Part shown: positions 7,349 through 17,994 of the stretch, in pieces
Layout of the letters: each line of letters opens with the position of its first letter
Numbering within the stretch: position 1 is the stretch's first letter
NCBI RefSeq assembly: GCF_904061905.1
Contig: NZ_CAJFCI010000043.1
Coordinates: 90,640 to 134,030, forward strand
Reading direction: 5' to 3'
Length of the DNA: 43,391 bases
Source of the DNA: Zestomonas carbonaria
GTDB lineage: Bacteria; Pseudomonadota; Gammaproteobacteria; Pseudomonadales; Pseudomonadaceae
Made by a program: the position numbers and the translations under genes
Notes under the pieces: generated by a model
Seen by the model: only the letters and a program-made list of their open reading frames with translations
What the model was told of the DNA's origin: nothing
The model's database searches: none

Positions 7349-9571
7349 ATGATGCAAAACCAATCCATGGGCCCGAGCGGGCTTTCTCAGAAACAACTCC
7401 TTGCTTCCGCCATCGGCCTGGCTCTGGCCGGCCAGGGCGGTTTCGCGCTGGCGGCAGAGACCGGCAACGGTCAACTGGAGCTGGGCAATATCTCGGTGAA
7501 GGGCCAGGCGGACGCCGGCTACAAGACCGAGAAGTCGGCCTCGGCCAAGTACTCCGAGCCGCTGCTCGACGTGCCGCAGACCATCACCGTGGTGCCGCCC
7601 AAGGTGATCCAGGAGCAGCAGGCACTGAGCCTGCGCCAGGTGCTGTCCAACGTCTCCGGCATCACCTTCAACGCCGGCGAGGGCGGTGGCGGCTCCGGCG
7701 ACAGCATCAACATCCGTGGCTTCTCCGCCAACAGCAACATCCAGATCGATGGCCTTCGCGACAGCGCGCAGACCAACCGTACCGATACCTTCAACGTCGA
7801 GCAGGTGGAGGTCATCAAGGGGCCGAACTCGGTGTTCGGCGGGGCGGGCACCACCGGCGGCAGCATCAACATCATCAGCAAGCAGCCGCAGGACGAGGCC
7901 TTCACCCGCCTTGGCGGCAGCATCGGCACCGACAACTACTACCGCCTGACCCTGGACGCCAACCAGCCGCTGGAAGGCGTGGGCGAGAACAGCGCGTTCC
8001 GCATCAACCTGATGGGCCACCAGAACGACGTGCCTGACCGCGAAGAGATCGATCGCGAGCGCTGGGGCATCGCACCCTCGCTGCGCCTGGGCTTCAGCGA
8101 GTCCACCCGTCTTACGCTGAGCGCCTTCCACCAGACCGACGACAACATGCCGGACTACGGCGTTCCGGCCCGGGATGGCAAGAAGCTCTCCGGCGTCGAC
8201 CGCGATGCCTACTTCGGCTGGAAGAACCTCGACAAGGAGGAGATCGAGCAGAACTCCTTCACCGCCAACTTCGAGCACGACTTCAACGACAACCTGCGCT
8301 TGCAGAACCTGACGCGCTACAGCCACATCTCGCGCGACACCACCATCTCCGCTTCCCACGTCAACGTCGATGGCGTGCCGCCCGGCCGCTATCGTCCGGC
8401 GGGGCCGCAGGGCTATGGCCGCGACGCGACCACCGAGATGTGGATCAACCAGACCAACCTGATCAGCAACTTCGAGATCGCCGGGATGCGCCACGACCTG
8501 GTGGCGGGCGCGGAAATCTCCCGGGAAACCCTCGACCTGAAGACCTACAACCACGGTCTGGGCAACGCGCTGTATCCGTCCGACGGCTACGACCTGGGCA
8601 ACCCGCCCGGCTACTGGAGCGGCCCGGTCAACAAGGCGACCAGCGGCTACACCGAGACCGAGCTGACCGACAAGGCGCTGTACCTGTTCGACACCATCGC
8701 CCTGCACGAGCAATGGGACCTCAACCTGGGCCTGCGCTACGACAAGTTCGAGGGTGAAGCCGACGGCTATTCGGCGGCCCACGTGAAGACTTCCGACCTG
8801 TCGTCCACCGACGAGAAGCTGAGTGGCCGCGTCGGCCTGGTCTACAAGCCGGCGCCGAACGGTCGCATCTACGTGGCCTGGGGCAACTCCTTCAACCCCT
8901 CCGCCGAAAGCCTGGCGTCCACTGGCAGCGGCCTGAGCGCGGCGACCGCGGACCTCGACCCGGAGAAGAACGAGACCTGGGAACTGGGCACCAAGTGGGA
9001 ACTGTTCGGCGGCCGCCTGGAGCTGGATGGCGCCCTGTTCCGTGTCGAGAAGACCGACGCGCGGGAAACCATGGCCGACGGCTCAACCCAACTGGCCGGC
9101 AAGCAGCGCGTGCAGGGCGTGGAGCTCGGCGTGACCGGCCACATCACCGAGCAGTGGGACGTGTTCGCCAACTACACCTTCCTCGACAGCGAGACCCTGG
9201 AGGCGGCCGACACCCCGGCGGGCATCGCTCGCGAAGGCCAGGCGCTGGGCAATACCCCGCCACGCTCGCTGAACCTGTGGACCACCTACGAACTGCCGGC
9301 CGGCTGGACCATCGGCTACGGCGCCCGCTACGTCAGCGAGCGTAACGTGAGCTCCAGCACCCAGGCCAAGCTGGACGACTACTGGCTGCACAACGCGATG
9401 GTCGCCTACCGGGTCAACGAGAACCTCGACCTGCAACTCAACGTGAACAACCTGTTCGACAAGGACTACGTCGAGCGGGTGCGCCAGCAGGTCGGCACCG
9501 ACGCACGTTCCTCGGCCATCGAGTACGGCGACGCGCGTTCGGCGATCCTCTCGGCCACCTACAGCTTCTGA
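7349..9571 (+). CDS. piuA: TonB-dependent catechol siderophore receptor PiuA-like
   Basis: A 740-residue outer-membrane receptor for ferric catechol compounds. In P. aeruginosa, PiuA also admits siderophore-beta-lactam conjugates. A signal peptide spans roughly residues 1-36 (hydrophobic LLASAIGLALAG, cleavage near ALA-AE). The plug shows GNISVKGQAD, LLDVPQTITVVP and VEVIKGPNSVFGGAGTTGG; the barrel ends in LSATYSF with a terminal Phe. The start is at 7349 or the adjacent ATG at 7352; a G-run (GGGGGG) lies 5-12 bases upstream. It is preceded by a Fur-box-like site and followed by a terminator and then piuB. piuA versus piuD cannot be settled without alignment; the first receptor at 1980 is the alternative holder of the name because it neighbours piuC. 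Confidence 0.87.
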   Translation: MMQNQSMGPSGLSQKQLLASAIGLALAGQGGFALAAETGNGQLELGNISVKGQADAGYKTEKSASAKYSEPLLDVPQTITVVPPKVIQEQQALSLRQVLSNVSGITFNAGEGGGGSGDSINIRGFSANSNIQIDGLRDSAQTNRTDTFNVEQVEVIKGPNSVFGGAGTTGGSINIISKQPQDEAFTRLGGSIGTDNYYRLTLDANQPLEGVGENSAFRINLMGHQNDVPDREEIDRERWGIAPSLRLGFSESTRLTLSAFHQTDDNMPDYGVPARDGKKLSGVDRDAYFGWKNLDKEEIEQNSFTANFEHDFNDNLRLQNLTRYSHISRDTTISASHVNVDGVPPGRYRPAGPQGYGRDATTEMWINQTNLISNFEIAGMRHDLVAGAEISRETLDLKTYNHGLGNALYPSDGYDLGNPPGYWSGPVNKATSGYTETELTDKALYLFDTIALHEQWDLNLGLRYDKFEGEADGYSAAHVKTSDLSSTDEKLSGRVGLVYKPAPNGRIYVAWGNSFNPSAESLASTGSGLSAATADLDPEKNETWELGTKWELFGGRLELDGALFRVEKTDARETMADGSTQLAGKQRVQGVELGVTGHITEQWDVFANYTFLDSETLEAADTPAGIAREGQALGNTPPRSLNLWTTYELPAGWTIGYGARYVSERNVSSSTQAKLDDYWLHNAMVAYRVNENLDLQLNVNNLFDKDYVERVRQQVGTDARSSAIEYGDARSAILSATYSF

Positions 9572-9589
9572 TCGTTGCAGCGCTTCACG

Positions 9590-9620
9590 AACCTCGCCCA
9601 CCCGGGCGAGGTTTTCGTTT
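9590..9620 (+). terminator. Terminator after second receptor
   Basis: AACCTCGCCC (9590-9599) pairs with GGGCGAGGTT (9604-9613) over a 4-base loop and is followed by TTCGTTT. Confidence 0.85.
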
Positions 9621-9666
9621 GTGGGGCGGGTAAAGGAAAGGTAAATGGCCATTACCCGGCTACTGG

Positions 9667-9690
9667 TGAAATTGATTCTCAACTAGAATC
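9667..9690 (+). promoter_or_regulatory. Possible Fur operator before piuB
   Basis: TGAAATTGATTCTCAACTAG (9667-9686) resembles a Pseudomonas Fur site. GATTCT (9674-9679) and AGAATC (9685-9690) also form a short inverted repeat. It lies about 70 bp before the piuB GTG, suggesting that piuB has its own iron-controlled promoter. Confidence 0.45.
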
Positions 9691-9758
9691 CGCCACCTTC
9701 CTGTTTCGATATACAAGGCTGGCCTCTGGCAGGCGCTGGCCGTGCAAGGTGGATATCC

Positions 9759-12305
9759 GTGTTCAAGAAAACCCTGTTCCAGTTGCACTGGTTCTTCGGC
9801 ATCACGGCCGGCCTAGTGCTCGCCATCATGGGCGTGACCGGCGCGCTCTACAGTTTCGAAGGCGAAATCATGCGCGTGCTGAACCCGGACACCCTGCGCG
9901 TGCAGGTGCGCGAGGGCGGCATGCTGGCGCCGGCCGAACTGGTGGCGAAGCTCGAAGCGGCGGCCGACGACAAGGTTTCCGGCCTGTGGGTCGATGGCCG
10001 CGGCGACAGCGCCGCGCGGGTGTTCTTCACCCCGCCGCCGGGCGAACGGCGCGGGCCGGTGCGTTTCTTCGATCCCTACACCGGCGAGATGCTCGGCCAG
10101 CCCGTTGGCCAGGGCTTCTTCCATTTCGTCCTGCAACTGCACCGCTGGCTGGCCATGGGCGATGTCGGCAAGCAGATCACCGCCGCCAGCACCCTGGCGC
10201 TGATCTTCTTCTGCCTGTCCGGGTTGTACCTGCGCTGGCCGCGCAAGGCGCTTAGCTGGCGCACCTGGCTGACCCTCGACTGGGCCAAGAAGGGCCGCAG
10301 CTTCAACTGGGACCTGCACGCGGTGGCCGGCACCTGGGCCCTGCTGTTCTACCTCTGCGCGGCGCTGACCGGGTTGTTCTGGTCCTACGACTGGTATCGC
10401 GAAGGGCTCAACAAGCTGCTCGCCGATGCGCCGGCCGGCCAGGAGCAGGGCAAGCGTGGCGAAGGCCGCCAGGGCGGGCGCGGCCCGCAGGCGGCGGAAG
10501 GACCGCCGCTGGTGGTCGACTACGGCGCCGTGTGGCAGAGCATCCAGCAGACTGCCGGACCGGAGCTGGTCGCCTGGAACCTGCGCCTGCCGCCAGCCGG
10601 TGGCCAGCCGGCGACGGTCTTCTACCTGCTCGCCGATGCCGAGCACCCGCGCGCCCTCAATCAGATCCAGCTCGACCCGGTCAGCGGCCAGGTCGTCCGT
10701 CACGAGCGCTATGCCGACAAGAGCTTCAAGGCGCAACTGCTGGCCAGCGTCTACGCCCTGCACGTCGGCGAGTACTTCGGTCTGCCGGGGCGCATCCTGA
10801 TGATGCTGGCCAGCGCCGCGATGCCGCTGTTCTTCATCACCGGCTGGCTGCTCTACCTCGACCGCCGGCGCAAGAAGCGCGCGGCCAGGGCGGCGCGCGG
10901 CACCCTCGGCGACAGCGCCGGTGAGGACGCCTGGCTGATCGGCTTCGCCAGCCAGAGCGGCTTTGCCGAGCAACTGGCCTGGCAGACCGCCGGCCAGTTG
11001 CAGGCCGCCGGCCTGGCGGTGCGCGTACAGCCCCTGGCTCGACTGGACGAGCAGGGCCTGCGTCAGGCGCAGCGTGCCCTGTTCGTGGTCAGCACCTTCG
11101 GCGATGGCGAGGCGCCGGACAGCGCGCGTGGATTCGAGCGCAAGCTGCTCGGCCAGTCGCTCGGCCTGGATCAGCTCAGCTACGCGGTGCTGGCCCTCGG
11201 CGATCGCCAGTACGAGCAGTTCTGCGGTTTCGCCCGGCGCCTGCACGACTGGCTCGCCGGCCAGGGCGCGCACAGCCTGTTCGCCCCGGTCGAGGTGGAC
11301 GGCAGCGATGCCCAGGCCCTGGGCCGCTGGCAGCAGCAACTGGCCGAGCTGACCGGCGCGCAACCGCTGGCGCTGCAAGAGGTGCCGTTCGAGGGCTGGA
11401 CGCTGGAGCGCCGCGAACTGCTCAACCCGGGCAGCCAGGGCGCGCCGACCTTCCTGCTTGGCCTGACTCCGCTGGAGCCGCGCACCTGGGAGGCTGGCGA
11501 TATCCTCGAAGTGCTGCCGCGCCACCCGGAAGCGCGAGTTCGCGCCTGGCTGGAGCACCTTGGCCTGGATGAGGCCGAAGCGGTGACGCTCGGTTCCTTG
11601 TCCCTGCCGTTGCACGAAGCGCTGGCCGGCCGCCAGTTGCCGGACAGCACGGCCCATCTGGTCGGCCTGCATGCCCAGGCGCTGGTGGACGCCCTGGTGC
11701 CCCTGGAGTCGCGCGAATACTCCATCGCCTCGCTGCCCAGCGATGGCGTGCTGGAACTGATCGTGCGCCAGGAGCGGCGTGCCGACGGCAACCTCGGCCT
11801 GGGCTCCGGCTGGCTGACCGAATATGCCCGCACGGGCGCCACGCTGGTGGCCCGGCTGCGTCGCAACAGCGGCTTCCACGTGCCGGAGGACGACTGCCCG
11901 CTGATCCTGATCGGCAACGGAACCGGCCTCGCCGGCCTGCGCGCACTGCTCAAGGCGCGCATCGTCGCCGGCCAGCAGCGCAACTGGCTGCTGTTCGGCG
12001 AGCGCAACCTGGAACACGACTTCTACTGTCGCGCCGAGCTGGAAGCGGCGCTGGCCAGCGGCGACCTCCAGCGTCTGGACGTGGCCTTCTCCCGCGACCA
12101 GGCACAGAAGATCTACGTGCAAGACCGCCTCCGCGAGCGGGGCGAGGAACTGCGCCAGTGGATAGCCGAAGACGCGGCCGTCTACGTCTGCGGCAGCCTG
12201 GAAGGCATGGCCGGCGGCGTCGATGCGGCGCTGCGCGAACTGCTCGGCGATACCGCCGTGGAACAGTTGACCGAGGAAGGCCGCTACCGGCGCGACGTGT
12301 ATTGA
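9759..12305 (+). CDS. piuB: PepSY membrane/flavodoxin/NADPH reductase fusion (PiuB)
   Basis: An 848-residue inner-membrane flavoprotein, probably a ferric-siderophore reductase (inference). The GTG at 9759 follows AAGGTGG. Residues 1-375 form a PepSY-associated transmembrane module with helices at about 10-32 ([17 protein letters not shown]), 145-165, 185-210 and 345-368, ending in a basic DRRRKKR stop-transfer. Residues 390-525 are a flavodoxin domain ([28 protein letters not shown]). The C-terminal half is a sulfite-reductase/cytochrome-P450-reductase-type FAD/NADPH module with [27 protein letters not shown] and [10 protein letters not shown]. Electrons would pass NADPH-FAD-FMN-haem or substrate across the membrane. 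A homologue sits next to piuA in P. aeruginosa. Its placement behind a receptor and a Fur-like site supports an iron role. Confidence 0.9.
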   Translation: MFKKTLFQLHWFFGITAGLVLAIMGVTGALYSFEGEIMRVLNPDTLRVQVREGGMLAPAELVAKLEAAADDKVSGLWVDGRGDSAARVFFTPPPGERRGPVRFFDPYTGEMLGQPVGQGFFHFVLQLHRWLAMGDVGKQITAASTLALIFFCLSGLYLRWPRKALSWRTWLTLDWAKKGRSFNWDLHAVAGTWALLFYLCAALTGLFWSYDWYREGLNKLLADAPAGQEQGKRGEGRQGGRGPQAAEGPPLVVDYGAVWQSIQQTAGPELVAWNLRLPPAGGQPATVFYLLADAEHPRALNQIQLDPVSGQVVRHERYADKSFKAQLLASVYALHVGEYFGLPGRILMMLASAAMPLFFITGWLLYLDRRRKKRAARAARGTLGDSAGEDAWLIGFASQSGFAEQLAWQTAGQLQAAGLAVRVQPLARLDEQGLRQAQRALFVVSTFGDGEAPDSARGFERKLLGQSLGLDQLSYAVLALGDRQYEQFCGFARRLHDWLAGQGAHSLFAPVEVDGSDAQALGRWQQQLAELTGAQPLALQEVPFEGWTLERRELLNPGSQGAPTFLLGLTPLEPRTWEAGDILEVLPRHPEARVRAWLEHLGLDEAEAVTLGSLSLPLHEALAGRQLPDSTAHLVGLHAQALVDALVPLESREYSIASLPSDGVLELIVRQERRADGNLGLGSGWLTEYARTGATLVARLRRNSGFHVPEDDCPLILIGNGTGLAGLRALLKARIVAGQQRNWLLFGERNLEHDFYCRAELEAALASGDLQRLDVAFSRDQAQKIYVQDRLRERGEELRQWIAEDAAVYVCGSLEGMAGGVDAALRELLGDTAVEQLTEEGRYRRDVY

Positions 12306-12320
12306 TCCACCAAGGAAGCT

Positions 12321-12345
12321 CGCCCCACTTGGTGTGGGGCGTTTC
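12321..12345 (+). terminator. piuB terminator
   Basis: CGCCCCAC (12321-12328) pairs with GTGGGGCG (12334-12341) around TTGGT and is followed by TTTC. It lies just after the piuB stop and abuts the next palindrome. Confidence 0.8.
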
Positions 12346-12447
12346 TGTAGGGTGCGCCGTGCGCACCGTTTACCTGGCATATACCCTTGGCGTTCTGCTG
12401 AAAGCGATGGTATTGGCGGCCGGTTGGTGCGCACGGCGCACCCTACA
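12346..12447. repeat. Long GTAGGGTGC inverted repeat
   Basis: TGTAGGGTGCGCCGTGCGCACC (12346-12367) is perfectly inverted at 12426-12447, with a 58-base spacer beginning GTTTACC. The same arm pair, with related spacers, occurs at 30481-30580 and 42994-43093. Confidence 0.9.
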
Positions 12448-12497
12448 AAAGCTTTCGCACCTACGTTCCAGCCTGGTTTATGGCCATAATCCTTCCC

Positions 12498-13244
12498 ATG
12501 ACTAAACGCATTCTTCTCAACTGCGACATGGGCGAGAGTTTCGGCGCCTGGCGGATGGGCGACGACGAGCACGCCATGCCGCTGGTCGACCAGGCCAACC
12601 TGGCCTGCGGTTTCCACGCCGCCGATCCGCTGACCATGCAGCGCACCGTCGCCCTGGCGGTGCGGCACGGCGTGAGCATCGGCGCGCACCCGTCCTATCC
12701 CGATCTGGCCGGTTTCGGCCGCCGCCACCTGGCCTGCTCGCCGGAGGAGGTCGAGGCCCTGGTGCTCTATCAGCTCGGCGCGCTGGAAGCCTTCTGCCGG
12801 GCTGCCGGCAGCCAACTGGCCTACGTCAAGCCGCATGGCGCGCTATACAACGACCTGGTACGCGACGATGCGTTGTTCGACGCGGTGCTGCGAGCCTGCG
12901 CCGGCTTCCGCGCCGGTCTGCCGCTGATGGTCCTGGCGCTGGCCGACAACACCCGCGAGCGGCGTCTGGCGGAGAGCGTCGGTGTGCCGCTGCTGTTCGA
13001 GGCCTTCGCCGACCGCGCCTACCTCTCCGATGGCCAGTTGGCGCCGCGTCGGCTGGCCGGCGCGGTGCACCACGAGCCGCAGCGCATCCTCGAGCAGGCC
13101 CTGGCCATCGCCCGTGGCGAGCCGTTCGCCGATCTCGACGGCCAGCCCCTGCGCCTCGAGGCCGACAGCCTCTGCGTGCATGGCGACAACCCGGAATCCC
13201 TGGCCGTGCTGCGTCGCTTGCGGGCCATGCTGGACGCCGCGTGA
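12498..13244 (+). CDS. pxpA: 5-oxoprolinase subunit A (LamB/YcsF family)
   Basis: Part of the ATP-dependent PxpABC 5-oxoprolinase, which opens 5-oxoproline (pyroglutamate), a spontaneous glutamine/glutamate damage product, to glutamate. The 248-residue LamB/YcsF barrel shows [10 protein letters not shown] at the N-terminus, [13 protein letters not shown] near residue 33, [16 protein letters not shown] and [12 protein letters not shown] chose the ATG at 12498 because the family normally begins a few residues before LNxDxGE; an in-frame ATG at 12480 is possible and neither has a strong Shine-Dalgarno. It overlaps pxpB by a GTGA junction, so the three subunits are translationally coupled. It is cytoplasmic. 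Confidence 0.92.
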   Translation: MTKRILLNCDMGESFGAWRMGDDEHAMPLVDQANLACGFHAADPLTMQRTVALAVRHGVSIGAHPSYPDLAGFGRRHLACSPEEVEALVLYQLGALEAFCRAAGSQLAYVKPHGALYNDLVRDDALFDAVLRACAGFRAGLPLMVLALADNTRERRLAESVGVPLLFEAFADRAYLSDGQLAPRRLAGAVHHEPQRILEQALAIARGEPFADLDGQPLRLEADSLCVHGDNPESLAVLRRLRAMLDAA

Positions 13245-13918
13245 TCGAGATACGTCCCGCTGGCGCCGAGGCGCTGCTGCTGGTCCTGGCCGAGTGTCCC
13301 GAGCCGGGGCTGCCGGCGCGTATCGCCGCACTGGCCGATACCTTGCGCCAGCGGTTCGGTGCGCAACTGATCGATCCGGTGCCAGGCTGGAACAGCCTGC
13401 TGCTGCACTACGACCTGCTGCGTACCGACCATCACCAACTTGCCGGACAACTGCGTCCGCTGCTCGATGCCTGGCAGCGGCAGCCGGTCGTGGACAATGG
13501 CGGGCGTCTGCACGAAATCCCCATCTGGTACGCCGGCGAGGACCTGCCTGAAGTCGCGGCCGCCTGCGGGCTTGGCATCGACGAGGTGATCGCCCTGCAC
13601 AGCGGCACCCGGTACCAGGTCGGCGCCATCGGCTTCGCGCCGGGCTTCGCCTATCTGGGCGAGCTGGATGCGCGTCTCACCCTGCCGCGTCGCGCCACGC
13701 CGCGCACTCGTGTACCGGGCGGCAGCCTGGCCATCGCCGAGCGGCAGACCGCCATCTACCCGCAAGCGTCGCCCGGTGGCTGGCACCTGATCGGCCGCTG
13801 TCCGTGGCGGCTGTTCGATGCGCGAGTCGTACCGCCGTGCCCGTTGGCGGTGGGGGACCGGGTGCGTTTCGTGGCCATCGACGAGGATACCTATCGCCGC
13901 GAGGGTGGCGAGCCTTGA
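13241..13918 (+). CDS. pxpB: 5-oxoprolinase subunit B (KipI-like)
   Basis: A 225-residue KipI/allophanate-hydrolase-subunit-1-type protein forming the ATP-using kinase-like unit with PxpC. Typical features are HEIPIWY near residue 88, the stretch [16 protein letters not shown] near 125 and [19 protein letters not shown]. It starts at the GTG at 13241, sharing four bases with the pxpA stop (GTGA). It ends in a TTGA overlap with pxpC. The family also contains the Bacillus sporulation kinase inhibitor KipI, but the pxpA-B-C arrangement favours oxoprolinase. Confidence 0.92.
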   Translation: MIEIRPAGAEALLLVLAECPEPGLPARIAALADTLRQRFGAQLIDPVPGWNSLLLHYDLLRTDHHQLAGQLRPLLDAWQRQPVVDNGGRLHEIPIWYAGEDLPEVAAACGLGIDEVIALHSGTRYQVGAIGFAPGFAYLGELDARLTLPRRATPRTRVPGGSLAIAERQTAIYPQASPGGWHLIGRCPWRLFDARVVPPCPLAVGDRVRFVAIDEDTYRREGGEP

Positions 13919-14841
13919 GTGGCTTCCGGGTGGTCGAGGCGGGGCCGCTGAGCCTGTTGCAGGACGGCGGGCGTCACGGCTGGCAGCACCTCGGCGTATC
14001 GTCGTGCGGCCCGCTTGATCCGCACGCCGCGGCCTGGGCCAACCGGCTGCTCGGCAATCCCTGGGGAACGGCATTGCTGGAAATCGCCCTCGGTGGCGTG
14101 GTGCTGGAGTGCGTTGGCGATTGTTGGGTGGCCTTGTGTGGCGCCGATCTGCCGATCAGCGTGGATGGCGAATCGAGGCCGAACTGGTCGCGTTTCCTGG
14201 TCCGCGCCGGCCAACGCCTTGAACTGGGCTTCGCGCGCAGTGGCCAACGCGCTTACCTGGCGGTGCCCGGTGGCCTGCGGGCGGAACCGGTGCTGGGCAG
14301 CGTCGCCTGCCAGGTGCGCGAGGGTCTGGGCGGCCTGCATGGCGACGGCCGCCCCTTGCAGGCCGGCGACCGGCTGGGCGGTGCTGCCGGAGACTTCCTC
14401 CGGGCGGCCAGTGTGCCCTGGCCATTCGTGCCGGACTACCGGCAGCCGAAAGCCTTGTGCGTCTTGCCTGCCGACGGTGTGTCGCAGGCGGTGCTGGAGC
14501 ATTTCATCGGGCGGCCTTGGCGTCTCAGCCCGCAGTCCGACCGCATGGGCGCGCGGCTGCAAGGCGAGCCGATGCATCTGCCGCCGAGCGAGTGGTCGCA
14601 AGGGGTGGCGAACGGTGCGATCCAGATCCCGCCGGACGGCCAGCCGATCATTCTCCAGGCCGACCGCCAGACCATGGGCGGCTATCCGGTTCTCGGCTGG
14701 CTGCACCCGTTGGATGCCGGGCGATTGGCGCAGACGCCGGCGCATGGCGAGCTGCGTTTCGTCGTTGGCGAGTTGGCGAGGGCGCAGGCGGAGTTACGTG
14801 CGTTTTATCGGTTCTTCGGACGTTTGGTTCAAGCGATGTAG
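13915..14841 (+). CDS. pxpC: 5-oxoprolinase subunit C (KipA-like)
   Basis: A 308-residue KipA/allophanate-hydrolase-subunit-2-type partner of PxpB. Motifs include GPLSLLQDGGRHGWQHLGVSS near the start, GPLDPHAAAWANRLLGNP, and the C-terminal ANGAIQIPPDGQPIILQADRQ and GGYPVLG. I chose the TTG at 13915, which overlaps the pxpB TGA and has GAGGGTGG at 13901-13908. It gives the expected short lead ([16 protein letters not shown]); the longer frame upstream is within pxpB and not family-like. The stop codon lies inside a palindrome shared with the convergent dppF end. Confidence 0.9.
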   Translation: MSGFRVVEAGPLSLLQDGGRHGWQHLGVSSCGPLDPHAAAWANRLLGNPWGTALLEIALGGVVLECVGDCWVALCGADLPISVDGESRPNWSRFLVRAGQRLELGFARSGQRAYLAVPGGLRAEPVLGSVACQVREGLGGLHGDGRPLQAGDRLGGAAGDFLRAASVPWPFVPDYRQPKALCVLPADGVSQAVLEHFIGRPWRLSPQSDRMGARLQGEPMHLPPSEWSQGVANGAIQIPPDGQPIILQADRQTMGGYPVLGWLHPLDAGRLAQTPAHGELRFVVGELARAQAELRAFYRFFGRLVQAM

Positions 14842-14858
14842 TCCGGATTGCATCCGGG

Positions 14859-14862
<4 letters not shown>
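14838..14862. repeat. GTAGCCCGGAT palindrome spanning two stop codons
   Basis: GTAGTCCGGAT (14838-14848) and ATCCGGGCTAC (14852-14862) pair with one G-T type mismatch around TGC. A perfect version is at 43139-43163. The stop codons of pxpC (14839-14841) and of dppF on the other strand (14859-14861) are both within the element. Confidence 0.85.
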
Positions 14863-15811
<949 letters not shown>

Positions 15812-15815
<4 letters not shown>

Positions 15816-16762
15816 CGGGCCTCCTGGTTGAGCGGGAAGAAGCAGCGCACCGCGCCCAGGCGGCTCGGCTCCAGGGCCGGGCGCTCGGCGCAGCGCGGTT
15901 GCACGTAGGGGCAGCGCGGCGCCAGCAGGCAGCCGGAAGGACGGTCGAAGCGGCCGGGAACGATGCCCGGCAGGCTGCTCAGGCGCGCCTGGCCGGGCTG
16001 CGGGATGGCCGCCAGCAGCGCCTCGCTGTAGGGGTGCGCGGGGGCGTCGAACAGCGCCGGCAAGCGGCCCAGCTCGACCGCCTGGCCGGCATACATCACG
16101 CAGACCCGCTCGGCGGTTTCGGCGACCACCGCGAGGTCGTGGCTGATCAGCAGCAGGGCCATGCCGCGCTCGCGCTGGAGGTCGAGCAGCAGCGCCATGA
16201 TCTGCGCCTGGATGGTCACGTCCAGCGCGGTGGTCGGCTCGTCGGCGATCAGCAGGCGCGGCTCCCCGGCGATGGCCATGGCGATCGCCACGCGCTGGGC
16301 CATGCCGCCGGACAACTGGTGCGGGTAGGTGTCCAGGCGCCGTGCGGCGGCGGGGATTTCCACCCGTTCGAGCAGTTCGATGGCGCGCTGGCGGGCGGCC
16401 TTGCCCTTGAGCCCGAGGTGCTGGCGCAGCACTTCCTCGATCTGGAAGCCCACGGTGTAGCTGGGGTTGAGGGCGCTCGACGGGTCCTGGAAGACCATGG
16501 CGATGTCCTTGCCGACGATCCGCCGTCGCTCGCGGGGACCGAGGGCCAGCATGTCCTGGCCGGCGAAACGCAGCGCATCGGCGCCGACCCGGCCGGGCGG
16601 GTCGATGAGGCCCATCAGCGCCAGCATGCTCACCGACTTGCCGGAACCGGACTCGCCGACGATGGCCAGCACTTCGCCGGCGTCCAGGGTCAGGTCCAGG
16701 CCATCGACCACCGGGGCGCCGCCGAAGCTGACGGTGAGGTTGCGGATGTCGAGCAGGCTCAT
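15812..16762 (-). CDS. dppD: Dipeptide/oligopeptide ABC transporter ATPase DppD
   Basis: First nucleotide-binding subunit, 316 residues. Walker A GESGSGKS (36-43), signature [14 protein letters not shown], Walker [13 protein letters not shown], and the C-terminal cysteine cluster [15 protein letters not shown] are all visible. I chose the ATG at 16762 ([11 protein letters not shown]) because the 13-residue upstream extension is repeat-derived. It is separated from dppC by 267 bp filled with palindromes, unusually wide for this operon type, so dppDF may depend on read-through or on another promoter. Confidence 0.92.
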
Positions 16763-16859
16763 CGGGATTTTGCCCTGTGCACTGGGTGCTCCCGCTTCCA
16801 CTCATGGGAGAGGGCGGCACGCTCCGGCATCAGCGTTGCCGGTTTTCCCTCTCCCCCGG

Positions 16860-17014
16860 CCCCTCTCCCGTGAACGGGAGAGGGGCGGTACTTGCGATCC
16901 CGTCCCACCGCCATCGCGGCCGATCGCCTCGCGCCAATCCCTCCCGTAGGAGCGGCCCATGGCCGCGATGCCAGGGCGTGGCCGACGTTTTGCGGCCATG
17001 GGCCGCGCCTGCGG
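16860..17014. repeat. Palindromes between dppC and dppD
   Basis: The 16763-17029 gap has no gene. CCCCTCTCCCGT/ACGGGAGAGGGG lies at 16860-16885. A GTAGGAGCGGCCCATGGCCG element at 16946-16969 has an inverted partner, GCGGCCATGGGCCGCGCCTGCGG, at 16992-17014. A half copy of the ATGGGAGAGGG type starts near 16803. Confidence 0.8.
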
Positions 17015-17029
17015 TTCATCTTCCCCACC

Positions 17030-17917
17030 TCACAGGACGTTCTTCAGCTTCGGGTCCAGCGCATCGCGCAGGCCGTCGCCGATCAGGTTGATGGCCAGCA
17101 CGCTGAGCAGGATGGTCAGGCCGGGCAGGGTGACCACCCACCAGGCGCGCTCGATGTAGTCGCGGGCCGAGGCCAGCATGCTGCCCCATTCGGGCGTCGG
17201 CGGCTGTACGCCGAGGCCGAGGAAGCCCAGCGCGGCGGCGTCGAGGATGGCCGCCGAGAAGCTCAGGCTGGCCTGCACGATCAGCGGCGCCAGGCAGTTC
17301 GGCAGCACGGTGATGAACATCAGGCGCGGCAGGCGCGCGCCGGCCAGCCGCGCGGCGGTGACGTAGTCGCGCTGCACCTCGCCGAGCACCGCGGCGCGGG
17401 TCAGGCGCACGTAGGCGGGCAGCGAGACGATGGCGATGGCGATCACCGTGTTGACCAGCCCCGGACCGAGGATGGCGACGATCGCCACCGCCAGCAGCAG
17501 CGCCGGCAGGGCCAGCATCACGTCCATCGCGCGCATGATCGGCGGGCCCAGGCGGCGCGGCGAGAAGCCGGCGACCAGCCCGAGCAGCACCCCCGGCAAC
17601 AGCGCCAGGACCACCGAGGCGAGGCCGATCAGCAGCGACAGGCGGGCACCGAAGATCAGCCGCGAGAGCAGGTCGCGGCCCAGTTCGTCGGTGCCCAGCG
17701 GGAAGCGCCACTGGCCGCCTTCCAGCCAGGCCGGCGGGGTGAGCAGGGCGTCGCGGAACTGCTGGCCGGGGTCGTGCGGCGCCAGCCAGGGAGCGAACAG
17801 CGCGCAGGCGAGCACCAGCAGCATGAAGGCCAGCCCGCCGAGGGCACCCTTGTTGCGCGCGAAGGCCTGCCAGAATTCACGCATCGGCGAGGGGTAGGCG
17901 AGGGTGGCGGTGGTCAT
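17030..17917 (-). CDS. dppC: Dipeptide ABC transporter permease DppC
   Basis: A 295-residue inner-membrane permease of the binding-protein-dependent transport family. It has an N-terminal cytoplasmic stretch with WQAFARNKGALGG, a first helix at about 25-48, a periplasmic segment with LGTDELGRDLLSRL (typical of DppC/OppC), then five helices. The EAA-type coupling loop is at AARLAGARLPRLMFITVLPN. The ATG at 17917 has GGAG 7 bases upstream. It ends PKLKNVL, as is common for DppC. It works with DppB, DppD and DppF. Confidence 0.92.
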   Translation of the reverse strand: MTTATLAYPSPMREFWQAFARNKGALGGLAFMLLVLACALFAPWLAPHDPGQQFRDALLTPPAWLEGGQWRFPLGTDELGRDLLSRLIFGARLSLLIGLASVVLALLPGVLLGLVAGFSPRRLGPPIMRAMDVMLALPALLLAVAIVAILGPGLVNTVIAIAIVSLPAYVRLTRAAVLGEVQRDYVTAARLAGARLPRLMFITVLPNCLAPLIVQASLSFSAAILDAAALGFLGLGVQPPTPEWGSMLASARDYIERAWWVVTLPGLTILLSVLAINLIGDGLRDALDPKLKNVL

Positions 17918-17937
17918 GCGGCGCTCCCGCAGTTGCA

Positions 17938-17994
17938 GGAGCGAGCTTGCTCGCGATGCTCTTTCGGGGGACAGATCGCGAGCAAGCTCGCTCC
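17938..17994. repeat. REP palindrome between dppB and dppC
   Basis: GGAGCGAGCTTGCTCGCGAT (17938-17957) is perfectly inverted at 17975-17994 with a 17-base loop, within the 94-bp gap between dppB and dppC. In the mRNA it would form a very stable hairpin. Confidence 0.9.

Noticed and set aside
9813..12836. 1007-codon minus-strand frame opposite piuB and pxpA
   Set aside because: It crosses two well-supported plus-strand genes, a terminator and a palindrome, and has a Gln/Ala/Gly-rich shadow composition without domains.
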